Counted from the first letter of the stretch, positions 23,486-35,632 are shown. The stretch: DNA of 64,000 nucleotides from Brienomyrus brachyistius (GCF_023856365.1 NC_064550.1:21577629-21641628); one strand, 5' to 3'. Program-made: numbers and translations. Notes: a model not told the origin generated them from the sequence alone.

Positions 23486-23949
23486 ATCCACCGTCTCCAC
23501 TTTAATGGGTAAGCACATCCTCTGTCTCCACCTTAAGGAGTTAGCGTATCCTCCGTCTCCACCTTAAGAGGATAACATGTCCTCCGTCTCCACCTTAAGA
23601 GGATAACATGTCCTCCGTCTCCACCTTAAGAGGATAGCATGTCCTCCGTCTCCACCTTAAGAGGATAACACGTCCTCCGTCTCCACCTTAAGGGCTTAGT
23701 GTATCTTCCGTCTCCATCTTAAGGGATTAGCGCATCCTCCGTCTCCACCTTAAGAGGATAGCACATCCTCCATCTCCACCTTAAGAGGATAGCACGTCCT
23801 CTGTCTCCACCTTAAGAGGATAACACGTCCTCCGTCTCCACCTTAAGGGTTTAGCGTATCCTCCGTCTCCATCTTTAGGGGTTAGCACATCCTCCGTCTC
23901 CACCTTAAGAGGATAACACATCCTCCGTCTCCACCTTAAGGGGTTAGCG
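23486..23949. repeat. 31-bp minisatellite, about 15 copies
   Basis: The unit contains CCTCCGTCTCCACCTTAAG plus a GGATAACA or GGTTAGCG variant; copies begin at 23581, 23612 and 23643. The minus-strand frame 23781-24050 is a by-product of the array. Confidence 0.93.
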
Positions 23950-24960
23950 GAACCGTCGTCAGGGCTTTGCTCCGAGCGCACTGGCTGTGACACACAGCCC
24001 AATGCTTCCTGTGCATGCCAGCTGCCACACACCCCACACCCCACGTGCAAAGCGCGTCAGCATAAAAACACACTCCTGTCATCTAACTACAAACTGCCCT
24101 GATGTGGGTGAAGGAAAAAGAAATGAAAGAAAAAAAATGTCTGTGTCAGTAGCAATCTGAGGATAGCTGTAGCTCAGGTGAGTAATCCTGCCCCTCAGAG
24201 CAGGCTTTTACAAATCCCCCACCCCCCACAATGATGTGTCACTTCGCTTCCCACCAGGACGGTGAGAGATTAGCAGGCGTCAGAGCCATGGTGAGGCAGA
24301 CCAGGTGTGGAGGCAGGTTAGTGCATGGGGGGGGGGGGGGGGGTTGCCCATTGGAGTCTGTCTCCATGACGATGTCAGCCAGCATGGAGGAGCAGATGAA
24401 TTGGTAGTGGGATGCTTTTGCTGAATGGCTATCAGTGCTTGGGTGTGGCACGTCACAACCAGCCGTATAAGTGGGGGGTGGGGAACCTCCTGAAAGCCTT
24501 CTGACACAGAGATGCAATGCTGAATTAACGTGCTGGGGGGGGGTCGAGCGGATACAGTGCGATGAGGATTATTTCCTGGGCCGGTTTTGGCCCGTGGTGT
24601 CTAATGGCCTGGCCATGAATGTTTAATGGCAGCGGAGGAGGAGATGAGATGAGGGGAGCCAGCAGCTCGCCATCAATGGGTAACGGTGATACGGGACTGG
24701 ATAGGAAGTGGGGCCACCGTGGGGGGGGGCTGGGGGGGGTACGTGGCGACACAGCTCGTTCTCAGCGCCGGTCTCACCGCCGCCACAGCGCTCAAGACGT
24801 GAGGCGCAGACGAAAGCCATCGGCGCTCCGATTTGTCAGCAGGGTGGGATTCACGTGGCGCCGTCCCACTCCGCAGACACGGATGACTCAAGCGGAATAC
24901 CGGGATCTACTTGTACTCTTTGAGTCAGACCGTTACCGTGTGCTGGAATATCTCACTAGA
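23950..24960. other. Non-coding stretch with poly-G runs
   Basis: G runs lie at 24327-24343 and about 24535-24543, and a G-rich block at 24721-24740. The 147-codon plus frame at 24619-25062 runs into the reversed SINE and shows no recognised domain, so it is not called. Confidence 0.45.
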
Positions 24961-25143
24961 AGCTTTTATCCAAGCCGACGTGCTTTTTTTCGAGCAAAAC
25001 AGACTCAGGGGATTCCGGGGCGTAGTTGGGGTTACAGGAGTTACCCAGGAACCCGACAGTGAAAGCACTCTGTCGGCCCTAGGATTTGAACCAATGACCT
25101 TCCGATCTCAAGCACAGCTTCCTAACCCATCGAGCCACACACC
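24961..25143 (-). mobile_element. Family-1 SINE, reversed
   Basis: AGCTTTTATCCAAGCCGACG is the tail-proximal part. GGATTTGAACC at 25082-25092 is the reverse of the B-box and ATCGAGCCACACACC is the A-box end of the tRNA-like head. The head is better preserved here than in most copies. Confidence 0.85.
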
Positions 25144-26403
25144 ATCCCCCACACCCTACATGCATACCTCACGCTGGGAAACAAAAAATTCCCTATCATA
25201 CAGCTGCATATTTTGGAGAAAAAAAAAAACTAATTATCTTGCTTTTGTTTCGGCCAAGATATCCTTCAAGAATCGCATGAATTACTTGACATAAATTAAA
25301 AGAAATTTAAGGCCACGACAGAAAATTAAGCAGCACAGAAAGGGTTTCAAATGAGATATTTGTAAGTCGCAGGAAAAATGGCCGGAAATTTCTAGAGATA
25401 CATGACCGGTCGAAGACAGGGAGCAGCTGAGATCTCACTGTAATCTCATTTCAAGACATTCTGAGCTGCCGAAACTCAGAGGCAAAGTAAGACATCTTTG
25501 AGGCTGCTAAGGGGAGTTTTTTTTTTTCCAAAGCACATCTCCGTTTCCGTCTTTCACTGATCTTGCTTTTATCTACTGGAAATTATCCGGAAGAAAAACC
25601 AGTGATCGCACTCCGTCTTTTTTTTCCATCCTCTGGTTTCCCCAAATAATGGTCCCCAGTGCTGTCAAAGCGTGAATGACTGTAAACATTCACTCTCCCC
25701 AGCAGCTGACATTAAAGCTGCATAATGCAGCCTGTCACAAAGAGACCATTTCATCTCTCACTTTGCAAGCGCAATATTTGACAGTTTCTTCCCACAAAAC
25801 CACCCATTGATTTTTTCTGAACTGCTCAAAACATACATAAAACAAAACACCAGCTAAAAACAGGATTGATCCCCGACTCTGTCACTCAGCCACCACAACG
25901 ACAGAAAAACGGCAAACACCACTGTAAATCCCCCAAAGACACTTAGCACGCCATCAGCACGCAGAGTTTTGAGCTTTTTTTCAGGATTATTTTCTAGAAT
26001 GACAACAAAAACAAGCAGACAGCCAGCCATATTTGAAAAGCTGAAATTACCATTACAGTAGAAGGGCAACCATTGAGTTTCTCTGTGTTACTTGGCAATT
26101 ACACAGATAAACTGCCATCAACCATTATATTCCGCAGCGATTTTGGATGCTGAAATGCTAAAATTATGCAGGTGTTTGTTTTTGTATTTTTTCTGTCATG
26201 TGACGATTAACCCTCTGTGCCCCGACCTCCCCAGGCATTTCTAATCAAACCACAGAAGATGTTCTGAATCATTTCTCCTTCCTGCTTATGGGACCCGCCA
26301 TAAAGTTCAGTTCCTCTCCCTTTTCTTTTTGAACTTGAACCACGTTCTCTCGGTGACACCCACAATGGGAGGGTCTGCCTCCATCTTCAGCCTGTCACCT
26401 CCC
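25144..26403. other. Non-coding stretch, nothing recognised
   Basis: Only A and T homopolymer runs of about 8-10 bases were noted. No gene or element was recognised. Confidence 0.45.
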
Positions 26404-26550
26404 CAGGTGCAATTCTAGGATTTCTAACAAGGCCTACAATTTATATAGACGAGCCAACCTTATCACTAGCCAATGATACGACCAATCAGTGAGTGACTGA
26501 GGAGGAAGCCAATCAGTTTTCAGCCCCTATGGCCCTGCCCCCGTACACGG
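26404..26550 (+). mobile_element. hAT-type MITE, forward, diverged
   Basis: AGGTGCAATTCTAGGATTTC at the start, GCCAACCTTATCACTAGCCA, GAGTGACTGAGGAGGAAGCC and CCAATCAGTTTTCAGCCCC follow the order in the other copies. The right end (CTGCCCCCGTACAC) has lost the exact terminal repeat. Confidence 0.68.
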
Positions 26551-27859
26551 TCCTATACCTGCCTAGGCAAGCCCACCTACATCAACAGCCCCACGCATAC
26601 CCCCGAGCCCACAATGTCGGTGGAGAGCTCCTTGCCGCTCACATCACTGCCGGAGTCCCTTTGTTTTGGTTTCATAAAATATTTAGCTTTAATCAGCAGA
26701 TGTTGTTTTTAGACGAGAGGGACTTAAATCATCCTGTCACTGTGTCACGTCGCCACACGTTCCGTTTAATTCTGATGTATTCTGTGTGAAATTCCACACC
26801 ACCCTTGAACCCCTGCTCCAAGCTTGCGGTCTACGGTGATTTCTCACAGGGGAGCTTATGCTGGTTAAAAAAACACGCCGTGTTTTGTTGATGATACAAA
26901 AAAAAAGTTACTGCTGCTCTGTTGCTAGAGTGCTAAGCTGAAATTTAGACGCATCAATTAAAAAATAAATAAATAAACTGGCTTTCCATCAGTCCTGGTG
27001 CAAAAATGTTCACAGAGCACTAACGAGCCCAAATCTTCACAGACACACTCACTGGAGAACCCAGCATTCCACTAACTCCTGACTACAAGAAAGGTTGGAT
27101 GAACAAGTTCAACTGCAGAAGTGGAGATTTTTTTCCCAAGGAACAAAATATATAAATATTAATTGAACAGTAAGAGTCAAAGCAGGTAGCAGACACTAAC
27201 AGTCTGCCCACACTGCACACTGTAAATAACATGCAGAGAACACTGTGATCCAGTACTGGATAAGCAGTTATGGAAGATGGCTATATCTAAATGTAAAAAT
27301 CAGTAGGGTTTATACAGGCATGATACAACATAATATGGTAAAATGATTTTAGTGCATTGATTCTGAATAAAATCTCGCATTCATTTAATTAATTTCATTA
27401 ATTTCGCAGGCTACCAATGACTGATCTCCACTGTCCTTAACCACTGCATCAGACCCAAAAAACTAGAATGTCCTTCCCGTTATAAACCCCCCTCCCCCAA
27501 CCCCGTCCGTTCGGAAAAGTGAAGCGAGTTCAAGCTAATGACGCATGAAGTCACGTGACCGGTCTGTCGGCCCGGAGAGCTGGCTGAGCAACAGGAGGAG
27601 GAAGCCAGCGCTGTGACCATGTGGTCTGGACCGGTCTGGACCACCACTAGGGCCCAGGCGAGGCAGTCTGTGCCAGGGGACAGGGGTGCTCGCTCGCATG
27701 CAAGCTGGCCCGAATTCTGTCCTCAGCACCAGCGCTCAGAACAAAATGAGGAAGTGCCTTTGGCTCCTGAACATCTTGCGTTAAAGTCTTGAGAAGCTCC
27801 AGCAACAAAAATAATCCACCGCCTCTCTTTCACAGGTTTACCTATGACTCTCACAAGCC
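26551..27859. other. Non-coding stretch with short simple repeats
   Basis: An (AAAT)n patch lies at about 26961-26976 and a C-rich patch at 27488-27500. TACTGGATAAGCAGTTATGG at 27255 is a trace of a GGAT-type retroposon end. Confidence 0.4.
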
Positions 27860-28010
27860 ACCCTGATTCTACGTCTTTTAACAGCTATGATTGATACAAA
27901 TGGGCCACTCATTAGCCAATGATATGTTTTGAATCGGTACCAGCGGAGGGGGCATTTGGGAGGCCAATCGGCTTTCAGCTGGGGCCACTGCCCCTGTGGC
28001 CCCGCCCCTG
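27860..28010 (+). mobile_element. hAT-type MITE, forward
   Basis: CTGATTCTACG at the left, CATTAGCCAATGATATGTTT, GGCCAATCGGCTTTCAGC and the terminal GTGGCCCCGCCCCTG identify the family. The right end is the reverse complement of CAGGGGCGGGGCCAC at 10448. Confidence 0.75.
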
Positions 28011-28808
28011 TATACACACCCCTGCAGGCCTCAATACATTGCAACAGCGATGGCGCCTCACCCCCAGCAGTAGGGGGCGCTATGGGACTCGAAGTCTGGC
28101 CAGTGTTCCCGACTGTCTGAGAGAGAGGGTGTGGTCACCTTACTTCCACTGACCACCTCTGTCTGGATGGCCTTCGGTTCCAGTGACATCACCGCGAGCA
28201 AACGGACACCCCTGATCTGGGGTCAAAATAACCCCCAGCTCCCCCACTCGGAGGCACACACACCGGCCCACCGTCTCACACGTGCCAGCCCCAGGCTGAT
28301 GCATTATTTATGACAGACAGGAAGTTGCGCTGCATGCGCGCGGCTGCATGCGCACGGGCGCATACTGTCCAGGCAGCCCGCGCCGCACATCACCCTTCAG
28401 TTCTGTTTTGATACCACGCCTCCGTACAATATGCCTCACAGAAGCTCTCCCCCCCCCCCCCCCCCCCGACCCACCCCCCAGGGCTGTCAGCCCACCGCTG
28501 GAAACAAACCGCAGACTCAACTCGCATAAGTCTCCACTCTCTGGTCCATAATTATTACCGCTGCACCTGACGTTTCCTCAGAACGCCGACTACAGCAGTG
28601 CTTCTCTGCCGTGGGCTGCAAAAAATAAAAATGAGCACACAAATTTTGCCAACAATTTTTTTTACCATCACCAGCCCCCCACACCCCCCCAGGAGACAAT
28701 TTTATCCTGATAATAATGTGTGCCCTGAGGCCAGATGACAACCACTGATATAAAGCATCATCCTCCAGCTCCAACTTGGCACCCCCCATGTGGCGATGAT
28801 ACACTACC
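28011..28808. other. Non-coding stretch with a poly-C run
   Basis: A run of about 19 C lies at 28449-28467 in a locally GC-rich segment. No gene was recognised. Confidence 0.45.
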
Positions 28809-29112
28809 TGCACACACACACACACACAGGTATGCAATTATATCTTTGTTGGGACTCTCCATTCATTTCTATGGGGAAAACTCTAATGCCAACATGACGA
28901 CCTTAACCCCCACCCAGCCCTAACCTTAACCATAAGTAACCAAACAAAATATGAGACATGCGATTTTTACTTTTTTAATTGTATTCACAGATCTTTCTGG
29001 GGACCTTAAAAAGGGTCCCCACAACATCGAAAAACAGTTTTTTATTACATTGTGGGGACCATTTGCTCCACACACACACACACACATACACACACACACA
29101 CACAAACACACA
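28809..29112 (+). repeat. (CA)n-bounded interspersed repeat
   Basis: A (CA)n tract (28811-28828) and a second one (29069-29112) bracket about 240 bp containing TTAACCCCCACCCAGCCC, AAGTAACCAAACAAAATATG, CTGGGGACC...GGTCCCCACAA and CATTGTGGGGACC. A second copy lies reversed at 37160-37381. It is a non-coding repeat whose GGGACC/GGTCCC ends can form hairpins. Confidence 0.8.
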
Positions 29113-31400
29113 GAGTCCTGATAATTACCCTACCGTGAGAGCAGCATGAAGACCAGATATAGGCTTACACATTGCCTGGGGAGGGCAAAAATAAATCAGC
29201 ATAATTGGCCATACAATTCAGATTATGAGGGAGTGCATGCATGTTTCCATAAATCTAAAATAGCTACTTCCTGACCTTAACTGGACCAGAGCTAACAGGA
29301 GTAATTCCTGCATAATTTATGAGGACGCCCTTCCAAAGTGCTGCTGTCCGACGGATATCTGCGGCCGACGATCCCTCTCGGGGGTCGCCTCGGAAAACTC
29401 AAAAGACATGGTTTTCCGGAGACGGCATGCAGGGGGGCATCAGCCTTGGCCTTCCGTATTCCTCCATCCAGAACACGAAGGTCGGAAAACCGCGACGGAG
29501 AAGCCGAGGCAACTCAACCCGGGGGGAGTTTCTAGCTACCTGGTGTAATTTCAGGCGAGGCGTCACGGGGGGAGATTACGACCCCGGCGAATTTACAAAA
29601 TTAAAAATTAAATGAAAGTCATCGACAACATAAGCACAGCAGTAAGAAAAGAAAAGAAAACGCCAACTAAGGGCTTGATGGCCCCTCATGCATCCACTCC
29701 TCCTCTCCCAGCTCCCGGGTTAAACGCTGATGCTCCAGTGACTCCTAAAAAAAAAAACCCAAAATTTCCAACCATCTACAAGAAACTCAAATCACAAGGA
29801 AGCCTGAGCCAGGGGCCCTGGGTTAAAGCTGGAGTGCAGCCTCATCTGAGGTCTATAAACATGCCACCTCCACCCCCCCGCCGTGTGGAGATAGACCCAG
29901 TTGATTCTGAGGCAGGACTGTGGATGGGGGGGATGTGAGGGGGGTGCAGACGGGACAGTGCTAGCAGGTTCTTTTGAAGTTGCTGAGTTCAGGGAAATGG
30001 AATCCGGGCAGGCAGAGAGGATCTGACGGCACCTTACAGCCGAGACCCGCAGTTACTAAGACACGGACGCTCTGGGGAACGTCTTTCTCGCGGCTGGATT
30101 GTTCCGTTGCCAAGCTACAATGACATTTTAAAAAAAAGAACTAATTTAACCAAGCCTGTGCGAGGTCTCTAACTGAAAGCTCCTGCTCTGCAACGCTGTC
30201 TCGAGGCAAACAACAAAAAAAAGGAAAGATGGGAGTAAAATCTGATTCCTGATGTTACGAGAGGCCGGAAAGAAGAGGGCACGTTCCGTCGTGCGCTGTC
30301 TATGCCGAGCGACACGTCACACGTAGCCGTCGGCTTCCGAGGTGCATCTGCTGTGATCGGTCGCCCCGCTACACGGCAATGGGAATCGATCGGAATCGTA
30401 ATCGTGACCGAGTCTGGGTTATGGAGAGCCGGTTGGCCCCGGGCAGGTTACCGCGAGGTCACCGGAAAGCACAAACTCACCGGCTCCACGAACCACTTCC
30501 ATGGTAATTTAACGCAAGGCTCAGCGGAGCCGGAGTTACGGAGTTACGGAGGTCTGGAACGCAGAGTGTTATCCGTGTCAGAACACCAATCCCATTCTTT
30601 ATACCAAAAAGGGTCATTTCAATAGGATGAGAAGGAGCGACTGATATACTGTCAGCAAGCACAGGAGGCCAGATTTACAGAAATCCTCCACAGAATTTGA
30701 ATCTCTCCCCATATTAAAACCTTCCCCTACATAAAATGCTTTCAAACTATTTTACCAAGTGCCCAAAAAAAATAAAAACAATCCTCTTCTTTTCATGCTA
30801 GCTCTTTTATTTCCAGGAGCCCTATCACAAATGTAATCACATTTGCAACTCAAGTTCGCCATATTGACCCAGAAAAGTCCAATTCACTAGCAGCAAACGA
30901 TCTGGTAGAGGGAACGGTTCTCAAACAGAACCACCCTCAGCTTGCACCGGCGTCAGTGTTGGACCGGCACCGAAGAGGAGTTCCCCCACCAGAGCGGAGG
31001 TCCCCGAGTGATGATGCTGACTCCGTGTCCCGATACCGCCCCCCCCCCCACCAAACCAAACCCACACGAGTTGGTGTGTGTGAACGGCACCCACATGGCA
31101 CTTAGTCAAGCACACAGATTAGTCATAATCATTTTAAGGGAGACAGACGCTGGTGGGCATATGCTTCTGTGTTTAGAGATGCAGCCTCCCGAGGGCGGGT
31201 GCGGGGGGGGGGGGGGGTGCTGAAGATGGGGGGGAGCGAGGGCTCAACAAGTGCGAGCCAGACTGCAGCCATAACCCCCCCCAGAGGCTCCCATTAACTG
31301 TGCTTGCCCTAACTGTCCTACCAAGCCCAAGGCACTCTTAACGGGAGCGATTTCTATTTTGGTCTGCGTTTACAGAGGGGAGCAAGGGAGTGTGTGAGGG
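29113..31400. other. Non-coding stretch, locally GC-rich
   Basis: The segment 29319-29938 is GC-rich with frames of about 100 codons but no recognised domain. C and G runs lie near 31040 and 31203-31217. I call no gene. Confidence 0.4.
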
Positions 31401-31425
31401 CAGAGAGAGAGAGAGAGAGAGAGAA
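31401..31425. repeat. (GA)n microsatellite
   Basis: About eleven GA repeats lie in a purine-rich context. Confidence 0.95.
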
Positions 31426-33268
31426 AGTGACAAAGAAAGATCAGGGGGGCTGGCATGATGGCCCACGTCCAGGGAGGAGCTGGCGAAAGTGGAAGCTCCT
31501 GCCGGCTAACAGCTTGAGACCGCAGCATCAAGGAAAAAGGACAGAGCCCCTAGTGGCCTGTGTCTCCACTGCGGTTGGCTGCGAAGGGGGTGGGGGAGGG
31601 GCGACGGCGTCTGGTGAGGTCGGCACTGGGGGTTGGTGCTGGTGGGTTAGACGTAGCATATGCAGGTGACCGGCACGGGGAGGACATCGCCACGACGCTC
31701 TGCTTCTAGGCGGCGTGACGCGCACCAGCTTCCGCACGCACAGGCTGCAGCCAAGACCTGCCTGTACGGCCTGTGATCAGAAGCATCCGGCACCCTCCTC
31801 ACCCACGTCAACTTCATCTATAGCTGCCGGTTCCAACTCTCTTTCTCACCACAGACAGACTTGGCGCTATATAAATCTTCAATCAAAGATCGTGCACCAT
31901 ACCCATCTCTGGTAACAGAAAATACACTGCACTTAAAATTAAGACACGAAAAGACAACAAATATCAGTAAAATTTATAAGCAGCAAAGTTTAATGATGAA
32001 TAGATTTCACACTCAGTTCGGTTTTCAAAAACAAAAAGTAAGAAGGAGAAAGGTTACAGGATAACAAGGATGACAAAATCGACAGTACAGATTGGGGGCT
32101 AAATATAGGAGTCATGCATAAATTGTATAAATTAAAATATCGTCTAAAAATTAAAGGGATGCCTGCAGGATATGAACTATTTCAGCTATGATGCAGTAAT
32201 TTCAGAAAAGAAGCGCACCCTCCTGTGGCGGCAAATGGAAACGCAAGGCCAAATAAGTCCACCAGGACGAGGCAAATTACCCGAAATAAGAATGCATCTG
32301 CGTTACTGTCAAGGCGGAGGCCACACAAGAAATCGCATTTTATAATCAGCTATGCAAATTAAAAGTACCCATCAATCGCATTTAAAAATCAATTGTGTTT
32401 TTAACCACACAATTCTGCCCATAATTATTGCAATATCTGCGAGCGCTCTAACATCTGTTTCTGAATTAAGGAGAAAAAGAACTGGACTGAAATCACTTCA
32501 CCTACAAAGAGCAACAAAGAGGACGGGCAAGAGTTGCAACGTTTTTTGTGAAGGCAGCTCGTTACACTAACATCATGGTGAGACACCATGCCAGTGCTCA
32601 GCACACCCCTTTGCAGCGCCAGCCGCTTAAACAGAACCGTATTCAAATTCATCCACAGACCAGAAGACATGCAGTACCTACCCAAGGAAAATAAAACAAG
32701 CCGATTTTAATTGCCCGCAGGAAAGCCAGTGCGGTATAAGGTGTATTCCTGATTGTCTTACATTTACCTTTAATGCATGACTAAGGAAAATACATTACTG
32801 ATCCACTATATGATATAAACCGCCGTGATTTAAATAGCTTACTATTTACTAAATGGTTTCAAATTGGCTACAAAGCGGCAGGATCTATAAGCTAAAGTTC
32901 CTGCCACGAGACAACAATTTATAAGATTTCATCATAATTTCGTGCGCATGTGGTTTTCTACAACTATTCCAGCATACTTGGCGTGAATCGATTATAATTT
33001 TTGCTAAAAAAAAATTGCAAAACATCAATACTCTGGAAAATTGGAAATATCTGATAAATAACGGAAACCTGATAAACCCCATTCAATCACTTTGGAATAT
33101 TATTCGAATCCGTATGCATATTAAATAAAAATTAAATGTAAGACATCTGCATGCACGCAGCAGCAATTACTAAATGGGGAGCCATCTGGAAAGTAAGCGC
33201 GAGATAAATACAGGAGTAACCGTAAAACTTTAGTACTGAGCATCATCTAATATTGCACTTCAACTCAC
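31426..33268. other. Non-coding stretch, possible intron
   Basis: No repeat or exon was recognised. If the minus-strand exon at 33269-33332 is real, this is the start of its first intron. Confidence 0.4.
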
Positions 33269-33332
33269 CTTGAGCAGCCGTTCCTCGGGTGCTGAATACA
33301 CTTGCTATCAAAGTGGCCACATACCAAATCAT
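33269..33332 (-). CDS. Candidate first coding exon encoding a signal peptide (gene not identified)
   Basis: On the minus strand an ATG at 33332 opens 21 codons and one base, then a consensus splice donor (CAAG|GTGAGTTG; intron begins at 33268). The peptide starts MIWYVATLIASVFSTRG and continues with TAAQ. It has a hydrophobic core (WYVATLIASVF) and small residues near the end, as in a cleavable signal peptide. An in-frame TGA ten codons upstream (about 33362) supports this ATG as the start. A TATA-like box and CCAAT boxes lie upstream in the same orientation. I do not recognise the gene; the very long empty intron implied would fit a large secreted or membrane-adhesion gene, but that is inference. 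Two short upstream frames (ATGs near 33399 and 33366) could lower translation or argue against this start. No second exon is visible in the window. Confidence 0.42.
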
Positions 33333-33389
33333 AGTACTATTGCCAACCAGAAGGAAACCTCATCATATCTCAAAGTGCCCCTTTCAATA

Positions 33390-33700
33390 AATCTTTCATA
33401 GCCGAGCCCCCCGGACGGTGAACGCTCAGTCTGCTGCTGATACCCTTTTATTCATGCCCTGCACACTTTTTCTTCAACGCTTCCCCTCATTCCTTCCCTC
33501 CCCTTCACGCCTTTTGCATCCTCTCTCGTTGAGACGGAGCACCTGCACCAGTGAGACGAAAGCAGACGGAGCGAGCTGGCGAGGGGCAAGGTGAAACCAA
33601 GCATGACGTTTTTAGCTTCTGCGCCCGCCTCCGCTGCCTTTCTATTGGCTGTAGTGGGAGGAATATGGGCGTGGATTGGTCTTGTCGTCCGTCGCTCCGC
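33390..33700 (-). promoter_or_regulatory. Candidate TATA/CCAAT promoter for the minus-strand exon
   Basis: In minus orientation there are CCAAT boxes at 33644-33648 and 33675-33679 (ATTGG on plus), a GC box-like GGGCGTGG at 33667-33674, a CRE-half-site-like TGACGT at 33604, and ATAAAAGG at 33444-33451. A start site 25-30 bp beyond the TATA-like box would fall near 33415-33420, leaving an 80-90 base leader before the ATG at 33332. The surrounding 33.4-34.0 kb is richer in CpG than its flanks. The elements are seen; their function is inferred. Confidence 0.4.
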
Positions 33701-33734
33701 AGACAGGGCCAGGCGAGCCCTGTTTCAAGGTGAG
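33603..33734 (+). other. Plus-strand open frame ending at a donor-like site (doubtful exon)
   Basis: An ATG at 33603 opens MTFLASAPASAAFLLAVVGG and continues, with a hydrophobic core, to GTTTCAAG|GTGAGTTGG at about 33730. It has the same shape as the minus-strand candidate (hydrophobic start plus donor) but overlaps its promoter. It may be chance in a GC-rich region or part of a divergent transcript. Confidence 0.15.
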
Positions 33735-35607
33735 TTGGAGCGTGAAGTTGCACAGGAGCCGCAGTATCATGCGCAATGAGGGAGAGCCGAGTTAGCATCT
33801 TCTCTTCAATTCGTCGGGGCCGTTTCTTTAATATATACGCCGCACTGGAGAGATATATTGTAGGTATCATTTCCAGGCTATTTAAAATAGATTTAGCGGC
33901 TCGATTGATGCTTTCCTTGCAAGAGACGCGTTAGACGAACCGTCGGCTGCGTCCTTCCCAGGCTGATCTCAGGCTGGGAATGACCGTAAACTTGACTTTT
34001 AAAGAATCAGTGAGGTCAATACGGCGAGTATACGGTGCGCGCATTGAGTCCTTTTTTTCCCACGTTTAATTTTTTGACTGCCTCTGTATAACATGGCACA
34101 CTGGAGGAAAAAAATGCTGAATTATTGCAGTGATTTATTCAAATTTTCCGCGCATTTGGCAGTATTGTAATCTTACTTAGGAGCTGTCTGTCAGATATCC
34201 ATTTGGTTAGGCTACCTGCCAGCTCGATGTGCCTTTACAGACGCATTTCGTGTCGCGTTAGTAATCAGTGCGCATTTGCCTTAATGTTAATGCTGTGTAG
34301 ACGGGACACGCATCGCACTTAAGCGCTGCGTGAGAATATATGTATATAAATAATGGGAACACTGCCCCCCCACACCGCCGCAAATGTCATTTCCTAATTT
34401 AGCTGCAGAATGCCAGCCACCATAAAATGTTTATTATTACTTATCACGTCTTGCTCAGCGATATATATTTTTTTTTCGTCCTGAGTGTGGAATTAAAACG
34501 GCAAAAAACCGTGCCTGCCAGACGACCTTAGCACCAGCAGGGAATTAAGTTGAGTAAAATGTATATTGTTAAAACATGCAAAAAGTCTTACAATTTGCGG
34601 TTTCCGCCGAAACAGTAAGGAAACAGCTGCATGAAATCGAAAAACTACAGTCCCTAGTATTAGTTATAATAAAAAAAATATTTTTAATAAGATAGACAAC
34701 GGTTCACATTACTTATCATTTTAAACACCGGTTCATTTGGGTTTTCTTCATACATATACGCTTTCTATATTATTTCAGTAGTCAAACATCTTATAATTAA
34801 AATTATTTTTGCTTAAGTCCGTCAAAACCACCGTTTCAGCTCCTCGGTGGCTATTTACATTGAATCCAGTTATGGACTCGGCCACCATCTGCATCTATAA
34901 GGCCATCGTGAAACAGCATTGTTTGCTGCTCCGCGAATCTCAGCCAAAGATTTTAACGGAAACCTTGGTGGCCTGCCAAATAAATCTTCTGTCTTTAAAT
35001 TCGCAATATTCGATGCAAGTTTTATTACAGGATTCCCATTTGACACAACTCATATAACTGGGCGGTTAACAAAGATTGGACCAAAGCCGACTCTGCATCC
35101 TACAACAGCCATGTAATGTTACTTACGCCAATATGCACAGCACATATATGTTGAATGCCTTTTCTAAAATGATAAAATCATTAAAATAAATATTTATTTT
35201 CACGTTTACAGCCACAAAGAACAATATTATTCCGCGCTTTGTTTGACTACAAGCTTTTGCATTAAGTAATGCATTTTTGCATTTACCTTTTGTCCAGGTA
35301 AACGGGTCAAACAGCTGCGGTAAGTAACCCCCCCCCCTTTATAGTCCCAGTTAAAATATCCAGGGAGCACTTTAACTGGCTGTTGTGGGCTTTCGCTCTG
35401 TACTTGAGATTCTTGACGAGTTCTGCGCATAAAATTTAATGCGGTGCGATGCCGAAACGTGCTGTAAATCGTGCCCCCACTTAACACCGGAGTCAAGACG
35501 TCAAAAAAGCGCGATCACATAATCACGTCAGGTTTACATATTGTAATTTCAACTGATCACCTAACAAAGCTGAGTGGGCTCATTGACGTTTACGCGTAAG
35601 GCGTATT
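33735..35607. other. Upstream/intergenic stretch, nothing recognised
   Basis: It is CpG-richer up to about 34.1 kb, then AT-rich. No repeat or exon was recognised. Confidence 0.4.
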
Positions 35608-35632
35608 GGGGGGGGGGGGGGGGGGGGGGGGG
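35608..35632. repeat. Poly-G tract, 25 bases
   Basis: An uninterrupted G run, the longest of more than a dozen G or C runs in the window. Its length may be uncertain because of sequencing error. Confidence 0.9.

Noticed and set aside
24619..25062. 147-codon plus-strand frame
   Set aside because: It crosses G-rich low-complexity DNA and runs into a reversed SINE.
29319..29938. Two adjacent frames of about 100 codons
   Set aside because: There is no conserved motif, no credible splice sites, and the sequence ends in purine-rich low complexity.
33505..33870. 121-codon minus-strand frame in the GC-rich region
   Set aside because: It overlaps the candidate promoter and has no recognisable domain or donor; GC-rich DNA has few stops.
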